DNA from: an uncultured Fibrobacter sp.
GTDB lineage: Bacteria; Fibrobacterota; Fibrobacteria; Fibrobacterales; Fibrobacteraceae
Length of the DNA: 32,814 bases
Assembly (NCBI GenBank): GCA_947305535.1
Contig: CAMZDZ010000007.1
Location: forward strand, 1 to 32,814
Direction of reading: 5' to 3'
Shown piece after piece: positions 21,973-30,541 of this stretch. The notes below the pieces were generated by a model, which saw only the letters and a program-made list of their open reading frames with translations, was not told the origin of the DNA and did not search any database. The translations under genes and the position numbers were made by a program. The stretch's first letter is position 1, and each line of letters begins with the position of its first letter.

Positions 21973-23646
21973 ATGAAACACAAAATACTCTGCAGCCTCG
22001 TTTTGGGCACTTTTGTTTTTTGTGCATGCAGTTCCAATGATTCTACGGGTGGGACGGACAGGACATTGGAAAAATACAGCGATTCGAACGCATCCTTGTG
22101 GCGTAGTCTTGCCGAAAAGGGCGTGTCGGAGTTTTTCGAAGAGGCGGCTGCCGAGGGAAAATTCGTGATTGGGGAACCCAGTCCGGCCCCTGCCAAGAGC
22201 CGCTGTGCCGATTCGGCGCTGAAGATGGATAACTATACCCGTTACATGGACGAACTGGAATCCATCTTTGAAGAGGGCTCATTGGTCGAAGGCGTTTGTG
22301 GACAGGCTCTGTCGCTGAAGGCCGGCGAGGTCGCTCCGTTGGGAGTCAACCTGATCGACTCCATCAAGGTGGGAACGGTCGAGTTCTGGTTCCGTCCGGG
22401 TGAAGACTTCTATGATGAACCGTCGCGCACCCTTCTCGGTAACGATGAATCCAGACTCCACTTCTTCTATAAGGACGGGGCCCTCGTATTCCAGAAGAAT
22501 CATGCCGACATCCATTACTTTGCCATGGGTAAAGCCGAACTCCGCGATGGCTGGAACTTGATCGCCGGCCAGTGGGGCGACGGGTATCTGAGCGTCTGGC
22601 TGAACGGAAAGCTGGTCGACAAGATTAAGCATGACGAGGGCTATGCGCCTTCGCTTCGCGACAAACCCTTCGGTAATTTACTTGTAATCGGTTACAAGTC
22701 GTATTGCTGCATGGAAGGCCCCGGTCAGTACGAGGGCATGACAACTTCCGGTTCGTTCGACCAGTTCCGCATTTCGAGCATTCCCCGTTACAACATCGAA
22801 AATGCGGTTGAACAAAATTCGTTTGCCGGGGATACGATTTGGATTCTTGATACGCTCCGTTGCTGCTACGATTCTGTTGTGGTTAATCCTGTCGTTCCCG
22901 ATACGAATCTCTCTCTGTGGGAAACGCTCAACCGTGGGGGCCTCGGTTATTTCTCCAAGCAGGATTTGCCCGAGGTCTCTCCGTTCCAGCCGGGCCGCTG
23001 CTCCGCCCCGGCACTGGCGATGGATGAAAACACCTTGTATTTCGATGAACTGGAAACCATTTTCCGCGAAGGGGAATTGGTGGATGGCATTTGCGGTAAG
23101 GCCATCTCGCTGAAGGATGGCGAGGTCGCTCCGCTGGGTATTAATTTGACTGATTCCATAACGGCGGGAACGGTGGAATTCTGGTTCCACCCCGGTAGCG
23201 ATTTTGCCGAGAAGTCGGTGAGGACTATTCTCGGGAATGACGGCTCGCGTATTCAGTTCCTGTATCAGGATGGCCAGTTGATTTTCCAGAAGAACCACCA
23301 CAACATCCATTACTTTGTCAAGGGCGAAGTCGTTCTCGATACGGGCTGGAGCTTGATTGCCGGCCAGTGGGGCGACGGTTATCTGAGCATCTGGCTGAAT
23401 GGCGAAAAAGTTGCCAGTGTAGAGCACGCAGAAGGCTATGTTCCGGCCAATCGTGGCATGCCTTTCGAAAACCTGGTTATGATTGGCTACAAGTCGTATT
23501 GCTGCATGGAAGGCCCGGGTGTCAGTGGCCCCTTGACCGCGTCGGGTGCGTACGACCAACTCAGGATTTCGAATATCCCGCGTTATGAACTGGAGGAATA
23601 TCCGGCGCAAGATAGCGTTCCCGAAATGGTTGAACCGGAATTATAA
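21973..23646 (+). CDS. Lipoprotein with two tandem LamG/ConA-like modules
   Basis: Predicted 557-aa lipoprotein: signal with lipobox ending at Cys19, then a Ser/Asp/Gly-rich linker. Two homologous modules follow, at about 41-276 and 314-546. Each contains 'FDELE/MDELE', 'GEVAPLGxNLxDSI', 'GTVEFWF', 'LxFQKNHxxIHYF', 'LIAGQWGDGYLSxWLNG' and 'GYKSYCCMEGPG', ending 'IPRYxxE'. The pattern of short strands with 'TVEFWF...W...A..WdgGxLxVWLNG' is that of concanavalin A-like LamG domains (often sugar- or surface-binding). The doubled 'CC' may form disulfides. The start is well supported by AAGGAG 8 nt upstream. A carbohydrate-binding or adhesion role at the cell surface is inference. dnaE begins only 17 nt after the stop but has its own promoter-like sequence. 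Confidence 0.82.
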   Translation: MKHKILCSLVLGTFVFCACSSNDSTGGTDRTLEKYSDSNASLWRSLAEKGVSEFFEEAAAEGKFVIGEPSPAPAKSRCADSALKMDNYTRYMDELESIFEEGSLVEGVCGQALSLKAGEVAPLGVNLIDSIKVGTVEFWFRPGEDFYDEPSRTLLGNDESRLHFFYKDGALVFQKNHADIHYFAMGKAELRDGWNLIAGQWGDGYLSVWLNGKLVDKIKHDEGYAPSLRDKPFGNLLVIGYKSYCCMEGPGQYEGMTTSGSFDQFRISSIPRYNIENAVEQNSFAGDTIWILDTLRCCYDSVVVNPVVPDTNLSLWETLNRGGLGYFSKQDLPEVSPFQPGRCSAPALAMDENTLYFDELETIFREGELVDGICGKAISLKDGEVAPLGINLTDSITAGTVEFWFHPGSDFAEKSVRTILGNDGSRIQFLYQDGQLIFQKNHHNIHYFVKGEVVLDTGWSLIAGQWGDGYLSIWLNGEKVASVEHAEGYVPANRGMPFENLVMIGYKSYCCMEGPGVSGPLTASGAYDQLRISNIPRYELEEYPAQDSVPEMVEPEL

Positions 23647-23650
23647 AAAG

Positions 23651-23656
23651 TATATT
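23651..23656 (+). promoter_or_regulatory. Putative -10 box of dnaE, close to the start codon
   Basis: TATATT ends 7 nt before the dnaE ATG and 5 nt after the upstream TAA. TTGAAC at 23630-23635 may be the -35 with a 15-nt spacer. No Shine-Dalgarno sequence is present. Confidence 0.45.
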
Positions 23657-23663
23657 TGCAGAC

Positions 23664-26600
23664 ATGGCTTTTGTTCATCTGCAAGTTCATTCCGAGTTTT
23701 CCGTTTTACAGTCATCAGCCCGTCTTGACGATATTTTGAATGCGGCCGCTGCCGAGAACGCTCCGGCGGTCGCCCTGACGGACCATGGTGCCATGTTCGG
23801 CATCCTGGAAATCCAGACCCGCGGCAAGGACCTGAACAAGAAGCGCAAGGAACAGGGGCTCCCGCCGGTCAAGACGATTTACGGCTGCCATGTCTACATA
23901 GATTCCTCGAGCGCAAGCCAGAAGGACCCGTCGACATTCGAGCGCCTGACCCTCCTCGTGGAGAACGAGACCGGCTACTACAACCTGCTGCGCATCGTCA
24001 GCTACCGCTACGAAGAAAGCGAGCGCTGGGCCGAAATTCCCTCGGTGCCGCTGGAGGTCGTGAAGCAGTTCAAGGACGGCCTGATTGCCATTGCCGGCGA
24101 CTTTTTCAGCCGTTACGGGCAGAACGTGGCTTCGGGCCGCAACGCCATGGCCCGCGAGTACATGGACGGCCTGGACAAGATTTTCGACCGAGAGCATCTC
24201 TACCTGTCGGTCTGCGACAACGGTGTCCCCCAGCAAAAGCTTCTGAACGAATTTAACGTGAACATTGCGGGCGAGATGGGCCGCGAAGTCGTGGCCGTGG
24301 CCGACGTCCATTACATCAAGCCCGAAGACGCGATGGCCCACAAGGTGCTCCGCTGCATCTCGCTCAAGTCCACCCTGAACGACTTCACGGACAAGCGCTT
24401 CCCGACAGACCAGTTCTACTTCCGCAGCGAAGAGGAAATGGTGAAACTGTTCGGGCATATCCCCGGCGCCATCGAGAATACGGTGAAGATTGCGGAACGC
24501 TGCAGCTTTACCGTGAAGACGGGTATCGGCGACGAGTTCTGGCCGCGATTCAAGATACCCGAAGAATTCCTCGCTTCCGAGGAATACCAGAAGATCAAGG
24601 GATACATGAAGGCCGAATACGATGCCGAGTATCCTGTCATCCGCGAACGTGAACTGAAGGGCGTCATCAAGGACAAGAAGAAAAAGGTCACCGAGCAGTA
24701 CTGCGCCGAGAAGGGGCTGGACGCGGCTGCCCTTTCCGATGACGACAAGGCGGAAATCGAACGCCTCTCTTCGCCGGAGTTCTTCAACGACGACGACAAC
24801 AAGGCCTGGGACAAGAATACGCTCCGCTGGTGTAAGCCCGGCGGCGACGCGGATATATACATAACGCACCTTTGCAACGAACGCCTCAAGTGGCGCTTCC
24901 CCGACGAGGATTTCAAGTTCCCCGCGCACGAGACCGACGTGGCCAAGCGCATGTACAAGGAACTGAACTGTATCCGCAACATGAACGTGGCGGGCTACCT
25001 CCTGATCGTGTGGGACTTCATCAACTGGTCCCGCGAGCACGGGATTCCCGTGGGCCCGGGGCGTGGCTCCGCGGCAGGCTCGCTGGTCACCTACATCATC
25101 GGCATTACCGACATCGATCCGCTCAAGTTCGACTTGCTTTTCGAACGCTTCCTGAACCCGGAACGCGTGAGCATGCCCGATATCGATACCGACATCGCGG
25201 ATAGGGACCGTGGCCGCGTCATCCAGTACGTGACAGACAAGTACGGCCGTGATTGCGTGGGACAGATTATTACTTACGGCATGCTCAAGTCGAAGGCGGT
25301 GATTACCGACGTGGCTCGCGTGCTGGGCCTCCCGCCGGCCGAGGCGAAGATTATCACCAAACTGTTCCCGCAGCGTACTTTGAACTTTAGCCTCAAGCAG
25401 GCCTGGACTGGCAAGGACAAGAAGGGCAACAACCTCGAAGACGGCTACAGCCCAGAACCCTTGCAGGCCATGATCAACAGCCGCGCCAGTTACCAGAACC
25501 TCTGGAACATCGCGCTCACGCTCGAGGATTTGCCGCGCCAGACGGGCGTGCACGCTTGCGGCGTGGTGATTACGCCGACCCCGATTTACAACCTGGCCCC
25601 GCTTTACCGTGCCGCTCCCGCCGACACGCCGGTGGTGATGTACGACAAGCATTACGCCGAGGATATCGGGCTTTTGAAGATGGACTTCCTCGGGCTCATC
25701 AACTTGTCCATCATCCAGGACACGGTGAACATGGTCAAGAAGAATCGCAAGATCGACTTGGACATGGGCCACATCCCGCTGGACGACAAGGAAACATTTG
25801 AACTGCTCGGCAAGGGCCTCACCACTACGGTGTTCCAGTTCGAATCTCCGGGTATGCAGAAGTACCTGCGCGAACTGAAACCGACCCGTATCGGTGACCT
25901 TATCGCTATGAACGCGCTGTACCGTCCGGGACCGATTGACCAGATCCCGCACTTCATTGCGCGCAAGAACGGCAGGGAAGAAATCGACTGTTACCACCCC
26001 GACCTGGAACCGGTGCTGTCCGAAACGTACGGCGTGATCGTGTACCAGGAACAGGTGATGAAACTTGCCCAGATCCTGGGCGGGTACACGCTGGGTGGCG
26101 CTGACAACATCCGCCGTATCATGGCGAAAAAGATGCCCGAGAAGATGGCGAAGCTCGAACCGGAATTCTTCGAGAAGTGCCTTGCGAAGGGCTATGACCG
26201 CGCCATGATCCAGAAGGTCTGGGATGCGGTGCTTCCGTTCTGCGGATACGCGTTCAACAAGAGCCACGCTGCCGCTTACGCTTACGTGGCCTACCAGACG
26301 GCTTACCTCAAGACCCATTACGGCCCCGAATACATGGCCGCCTCGATGACATCGAAGATGGGCAAGACCGAAGACATCGTGACGATTATCCAGGAGTGCA
26401 AGCGCCTGGGAATCGAGGTGGTGTCGCCGAACATCAACTCTTCTTACGGTGTGTTCACGGCGAACGAGGACGGGCGCATTTTGTACGGGCTCGCGGGCAT
26501 CCGCAACGTGGGCCTCGCCGTTGTCGAGGACGTGGTGGCCGAGCGCGAACGCCGCGGCAAGTACAAGGATATTTTCGACTTCTGCAAGCGCGTCGTCGAG

Positions 26601-27533
26601 TTCCAGGGCATGCAAAAGGAGAAGCGTCCGCCGCTGAACAAGAAGGTGATGGAATGCCTTATCATGGCGGGCGCCCTGGACGATCTGCCCGGCAGCCGAG
26701 CCGTGCAGTTTGCGACCGTGGACCGCGCGCTCGAAGTGGCCGCGCATTGCCAGGAAGACAAGGCCAAGGGACAGGTTTCGCTGTTCGACCTGGGCGGCCC
26801 CGAAACTATCCAGAATACGGCGGAGACGCTCGAAGAGGCGGAAGAATGGACCGCCATGGAAATGCTCAACAAGGAACGCGACGTGCTGGGCCTGTTCCTT
26901 TCCGGCCACCCGCTGGACGAGTTCCGTCCGGAGCTTTCCGGCTTCACAACGTGCAGCCTTGCCGAAGACGAACTGAAAAAGAAAATTGGCCACGGCGTAT
27001 GCGTCGGCGGTGTCGTCACGATGATGCGCTCCATTGAGACCAAGAAGGGCGATACCATCGGTGTCGGCAAGATCCAGGATTTCCACGGTGACATCGAGCT
27101 GTTCTTCAAGAAGGACATTTGGCAGGACCTGCGCGACAGCGTCTCGGAAGACGACCGCGTGCTTGTCCAGGGCCAGCTGGAGCAGAAGCGTGACAGGGAA
27201 AAGAACCTCACGGAAGAGTTCCAGGTGATTGTCGATAAGGTGGTGCAGCTCGACCGCGTCCGCGAGAGCATGGTGAAGTACGTGCACATCTCGCTCTACT
27301 CCATGATGCTCACGGAAGATTTCCTGGCGAAAATGGAAGAAGGCCTTGCCCGCTTCGAACCGTTTGTCGAGGGGACCGGCTGCGAAATCGTTTGCCATGT
27401 CGAGACCGAGTCTCGCTACGAACATGCCCTGACTTTGAAAAAGTCCAAGGTCGAATACAGCCCTGAATTGCTGAAGTGGCTCAAGCAGGATTTGGGCGTT
27501 GTCAAGTTCTGGGTTTCGAACAAGGTCCGGTAG
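23664..27533 (+). CDS. dnaE: DNA polymerase III alpha subunit
   Basis: Predicted 1289-aa replicative polymerase (C family). The N-terminal PHP domain (about 1-215) starts 'FVHLQVHSEFS' and has 'ALTDHGAMFG'; the HxH metal motif reads QxH, so PHP nuclease activity is doubtful, as in E. coli. The palm/fingers region has 'PVGPGRGSAAGS' (from about residue 463) and the catalytic 'PDIDTD' aspartates at about 506-510. A helix-hairpin-helix, an OB fold ('GVCVGGVVTMMRS', about 1110) and a C-terminal tail follow. Between PHP and palm there is a Lys/Asp/Glu-rich extra segment of roughly 80-100 residues (about 330-412) that usual DnaE proteins lack. lpxB follows after 5 nt. Confidence 0.96.
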   Translation: MAFVHLQVHSEFSVLQSSARLDDILNAAAAENAPAVALTDHGAMFGILEIQTRGKDLNKKRKEQGLPPVKTIYGCHVYIDSSSASQKDPSTFERLTLLVENETGYYNLLRIVSYRYEESERWAEIPSVPLEVVKQFKDGLIAIAGDFFSRYGQNVASGRNAMAREYMDGLDKIFDREHLYLSVCDNGVPQQKLLNEFNVNIAGEMGREVVAVADVHYIKPEDAMAHKVLRCISLKSTLNDFTDKRFPTDQFYFRSEEEMVKLFGHIPGAIENTVKIAERCSFTVKTGIGDEFWPRFKIPEEFLASEEYQKIKGYMKAEYDAEYPVIRERELKGVIKDKKKKVTEQYCAEKGLDAAALSDDDKAEIERLSSPEFFNDDDNKAWDKNTLRWCKPGGDADIYITHLCNERLKWRFPDEDFKFPAHETDVAKRMYKELNCIRNMNVAGYLLIVWDFINWSREHGIPVGPGRGSAAGSLVTYIIGITDIDPLKFDLLFERFLNPERVSMPDIDTDIADRDRGRVIQYVTDKYGRDCVGQIITYGMLKSKAVITDVARVLGLPPAEAKIITKLFPQRTLNFSLKQAWTGKDKKGNNLEDGYSPEPLQAMINSRASYQNLWNIALTLEDLPRQTGVHACGVVITPTPIYNLAPLYRAAPADTPVVMYDKHYAEDIGLLKMDFLGLINLSIIQDTVNMVKKNRKIDLDMGHIPLDDKETFELLGKGLTTTVFQFESPGMQKYLRELKPTRIGDLIAMNALYRPGPIDQIPHFIARKNGREEIDCYHPDLEPVLSETYGVIVYQEQVMKLAQILGGYTLGGADNIRRIMAKKMPEKMAKLEPEFFEKCLAKGYDRAMIQKVWDAVLPFCGYAFNKSHAAAYAYVAYQTAYLKTHYGPEYMAASMTSKMGKTEDIVTIIQECKRLGIEVVSPNINSSYGVFTANEDGRILYGLAGIRNVGLAVVEDVVAERERRGKYKDIFDFCKRVVEFQGMQKEKRPPLNKKVMECLIMAGALDDLPGSRAVQFATVDRALEVAAHCQEDKAKGQVSLFDLGGPETIQNTAETLEEAEEWTAMEMLNKERDVLGLFLSGHPLDEFRPELSGFTTCSLAEDELKKKIGHGVCVGGVVTMMRSIETKKGDTIGVGKIQDFHGDIELFFKKDIWQDLRDSVSEDDRVLVQGQLEQKRDREKNLTEEFQVIVDKVVQLDRVRESMVKYVHISLYSMMLTEDFLAKMEEGLARFEPFVEGTGCEIVCHVETESRYEHALTLKKSKVEYSPELLKWLKQDLGVVKFWVSNKVR

Positions 27534-27538
27534 GTTCT

Positions 27539-28699
27539 ATGGGTTCCCCCGGTGGAAAGCCTTTTGTCCTATTTTGTGCGGGCGAGGATTCCGGGGACAT
27601 CCTGGGCGAACCTCTGGTCCGTGAAACTGTGGCCGCGGGCCTTGATGCTTGTGGTGCAGGCGGCTCGAGAATGCAGGGTGCCGGGCTCAAGCCTCTTGTG
27701 AATTTCGAACATCTTCCCGTTTCCGGCTTCGGCGACGTGCTGGCGAGTTGCGGAACTCTGCGCAAGGATCTTGATGTGCTCCGTTCCGCCCTTCGCGACG
27801 AGAATTGCCTTGCGCTTTTGGCTATTGATTATCCCGGATTCAACATGAAACTGGTGCGCCTAGCGAAGTTGCTGGGGAAGCCGGTCCTGTATGTCGCGCC
27901 GCCGCAGATATGGGCGTGGAAGCAGGGACGGGCGAAGCAGTTGCGCGGAATCCCGCTGGCGGTCTTTTTTGACTTTGAGGCGGACGCCTACCGCAAGCAT
28001 GGCTGCGATGCTCGCCTGATGCTGCACCCTCTGGCAAGTGCGCGGCTGCCGGTGAGGCGGCCGGCTCGCGGAGAAGTGCTGCTTCTGCCGGGTAGCAGGC
28101 ATGCGCAGGCGGCAAGGAATATCCGGGCGTTCTTGAAACCGGCTTTGGACGCGGCGTGCCGGATCGACGTGGAGTGCGGTAAAGTGACGGTTCTTGCCGC
28201 CCGCGAATCGTTGCAAGTTTCTTTTACGGAAATTGTAAGGAACCAGCTTGCGCAGTCGGCGTGCCGGGTCAAGGTGGAGGTGGCTCCCGCCGGGGTGGAA
28301 GAGCGCCTCGAAAGGTATTCGCAGGCCGCGCTGGCCCTGGTTTGTCCGGGCACGGCGACGCTCGAGGTCTCGTTGTCCGGGATACCGATGGTCATCTGCA
28401 CGAAGCCGGATTTGTTGACCTACGCGATGGGGAAAATGCTGGTGCGCACGGGAGATTTCGGACTCCCGAACCTGGTTATGGGCAAGGATGTTTTCGAAGA
28501 AATCATCTTGCCGCCCATGATGCGCGCGGGAGCGGGCATCGGAGTTTGCGAAAAATTGGCGTCGGCGTGCCGTCGCGCTGTCGAAAAGGATATGGACGGC
28601 GTTGCGCAATCCGTGCAGGCAGTACTCGCCCGCGGACAGACGTCCCGCGAACTAATGCTTGAATTTCTTGGAAAGCTCGTCGAGCGAAAGGCGCATTAA
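27539..28699 (+). CDS. lpxB: Lipid-A-disaccharide synthase
   Basis: Predicted 386-aa membrane-associated GT19 glycosyltransferase joining UDP-diacylglucosamine and lipid X to give lipid A disaccharide. Family motifs appear in order: 'CAGEDSGDILGE' near the N-terminus, 'AIDYPGFNMKL', 'YVAPPQIWAWKQGR', 'LLLPGSRHAQ', 'CPGTATLEVSLSGIPMV' and 'LPNLVMGKDVFEEI'. The ATG at 27539, 5 nt after the dnaE stop, gives the usual N-terminus; an in-frame GTG at 27476 lies within dnaE and is unlikely. The 3' end overlaps the convergent mutL by 48 nt. Its presence shows that the organism makes lipid A. Confidence 0.93.
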   Translation: MGSPGGKPFVLFCAGEDSGDILGEPLVRETVAAGLDACGAGGSRMQGAGLKPLVNFEHLPVSGFGDVLASCGTLRKDLDVLRSALRDENCLALLAIDYPGFNMKLVRLAKLLGKPVLYVAPPQIWAWKQGRAKQLRGIPLAVFFDFEADAYRKHGCDARLMLHPLASARLPVRRPARGEVLLLPGSRHAQAARNIRAFLKPALDAACRIDVECGKVTVLAARESLQVSFTEIVRNQLAQSACRVKVEVAPAGVEERLERYSQAALALVCPGTATLEVSLSGIPMVICTKPDLLTYAMGKMLVRTGDFGLPNLVMGKDVFEEIILPPMMRAGAGIGVCEKLASACRRAVEKDMDGVAQSVQAVLARGQTSRELMLEFLGKLVERKAH

Positions 28700-30457
28700 C
28701 GTCGGGGTCCCGTAAGGCGATTTGAGCGGGTCGTCCATCGTCATCAGCTGGCTTACGAGCATGGCCATTTCTTCGGGCTTCAGCTTGTCGCCTGCCTGGT
28801 GGGCGTTCGTTTTTGCCCAGGCTTTCGCGATGGCGTCCTGGATCTTGACCATGTCGTTCTTGTCGCCGTCATTGACGCCTTCCAGAAAGTCGTGCACTGC
28901 CTTGGTCGCTCTCGAAAGGGGGAGCGCACTCGGGATGGCGCGGATCTGGAACGTGTCGCCTCCGAAATGTTCGATGTAGAAACCCAGGTGCTTCAGGTCC
29001 GCCTCTACGGAATGGAACAGTTCCTGCTCCAGTTTCGAAAACTCAATGAGCTCGGGGAACAGGAGTTCCTGGCTGTCCAGCGCGGCTCCCGATGCAAGCG
29101 TTTCCAGCGCCTGCTCGTAAAGGATGCGCGAATGCGCGGCGTGCTGGTCTATAATCAGTAGGCCCTCGGCATCTTCGCCTGCAATGTAGGTGTTTGCAAT
29201 CTGGAAAAATGTGGGCGGCGTCCAGGGCTGTTCCTGTTGCGGGACTGTCGCTGTCTGTGCTGCGGTCTGCGCTGCCGGCTGTCCGGGTTCCAGCGAGATG
29301 ATTTTCCCGAGTTCCGGCTGCGAGAACAGGTCTTGCACCGTGTCGTCTTCTACGGTATACTTGGGCGGCTTGCGTTCGGCGAGCTTGAATCCGTCCTGTG
29401 GCGCCGGCATCGGCATCGGTGTCGGCTCGTACTTCTCGTCGGACAGGTCGATGATGGGGGAAGATGCCTCCATGGCGGCCTTGAATGTCTCGCGGATGGC
29501 ATGCGTCACGACGAGGAACACCAGGTTCTGGTTGGCGAAACGGATTTCGCGCTTGGCCGGGTGGACGTTTACGTCGAATTCCATGTCGGGCATGTCGATG
29601 AACAGCACCGTGACCGGCTTGCACTGTGCTCCATAGGGTTCGTAGGCCTGCGACACCGCCTTGCCGATGAGCTTGCTTTCGAAGGGACGGTTCCGCATGA
29701 ACAGGAACTGGTGGTGGCGCTTGCCGTTTGTCTCGGTGACGGGGGAGATGTAACCGGAGACGTGGATCTGCGCTTCGGTGTAGTCCACGGGCAAAAGGTT
29801 CTTCGCGACGCCGGAACCGATGGCTTCGGCGAGGCGGTTCTTGAGTTCGCCCGGTACGCCGATGAATACGGCCTTGTCGCCGACCTTGTAGTCAAAGCGT
29901 ATTTCGGGGTGGGCCACGGCGGCCCGGATGACCACGTCCAGCACTCGGGTCCCCTCGGAAGTGTCGCTGCCGAGGAAGGTCCTGCGGACGGGGGTGTTGA
30001 AGAAAAGGTCTTCGATGAGGATCGTCGTTCCCCGGCTGGCCTGGATATCCTGCTTTTCGACGACTTCGCCCCCTTTCAATATGATTCGGCCGCTTTCGCC
30101 GTCGTCGGTGGCGCTGGTGATCGTCATTTTGGATATGGCGGCGATCGATGCCACGGCTTCGCCACGGAAACCGTTTGTATGCAGGTGGAAAAGGTCGTCT
30201 GCACTGTGCAGTTTGGACGTAGTGTGGCGGAGGTAGCAGATGTCCAGGTCTGCCTGGCCCATGCCCTTCCCGTTGTCGGAAACGAGGATTTTCTTTTTTC
30301 CACCCTGTTCGATCTGGACTTGGATTCGGGTTGCGCCTGCATCTATGGCATTTTCAATAAGTTCCTTTACAGCGGATGCAGGGCGCTCTATGACCTCTCC
30401 GGCGGCAATTTTATTGATGATTTCGTCGGGTAATTGGTGTATTTCGGCCATTTTCAT
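28652..30457 (-). CDS. mutL: DNA mismatch repair protein MutL
   Basis: Predicted 601-aa mismatch-repair matchmaker ATPase. The GHKL ATPase domain is complete: 'IAAGEVIERPASAVKELIENAIDAGA', 'DNGKGM', 'RHTTSKL' and 'GFRGEAVASIAAIS'. A Pro/Gln-rich linker (about 340-415) leads to the C-terminal dimerisation domain. The endonuclease motifs there are degraded: DQHA(X)2E(X)4E reads 'DQHAAHSRILYE' (437-448, Ser443 replacing the first Glu), CPHGRP reads 'SPYGTP' (580-585), and no cysteine motif is seen between them. Nicking activity is therefore doubtful. Start at 30457 (MKM) or 30451; both ATGs lie just after a good promoter and neither has a Shine-Dalgarno sequence. Confidence 0.95.
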   Translation of the reverse strand: MKMAEIHQLPDEIINKIAAGEVIERPASAVKELIENAIDAGATRIQVQIEQGGKKKILVSDNGKGMGQADLDICYLRHTTSKLHSADDLFHLHTNGFRGEAVASIAAISKMTITSATDDGESGRIILKGGEVVEKQDIQASRGTTILIEDLFFNTPVRRTFLGSDTSEGTRVLDVVIRAAVAHPEIRFDYKVGDKAVFIGVPGELKNRLAEAIGSGVAKNLLPVDYTEAQIHVSGYISPVTETNGKRHHQFLFMRNRPFESKLIGKAVSQAYEPYGAQCKPVTVLFIDMPDMEFDVNVHPAKREIRFANQNLVFLVVTHAIRETFKAAMEASSPIIDLSDEKYEPTPMPMPAPQDGFKLAERKPPKYTVEDDTVQDLFSQPELGKIISLEPGQPAAQTAAQTATVPQQEQPWTPPTFFQIANTYIAGEDAEGLLIIDQHAAHSRILYEQALETLASGAALDSQELLFPELIEFSKLEQELFHSVEADLKHLGFYIEHFGGDTFQIRAIPSALPLSRATKAVHDFLEGVNDGDKNDMVKIQDAIAKAWAKTNAHQAGDKLKPEEMAMLVSQLMTMDDPLKSPYGTPTLMRLSLDELSKKFKH

Positions 30458-30463
30458 AACAAA

Positions 30464-30492
30464 AATATAGACAAAATCGGTTGTTTTTACAA
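30464..30492 (-). promoter_or_regulatory. Putative sigma70 promoter of mutL
   Basis: Minus strand: TTGTAA (30492-30487), a 17-nt spacer, then TATATT (30469-30464), ending 6 nt before the first ATG. This is the best -35/-10 pair in the window and predicts a start at or next to the initiation codon. Confidence 0.55.
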
Positions 30493-30541
30493 AGTTTTGC
30501 TAAATTTTGGCAAACGAAAGTTCTAGGTACGAGGTACAATT

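Noticed and set aside
23715-27425. Very long open frame antisense to dnaE (over 1200 codons)
   Set aside because: It arises from the GC-rich third positions of dnaE. Its translation is rich in His/Arg/Val without domains, whereas dnaE is unmistakable.
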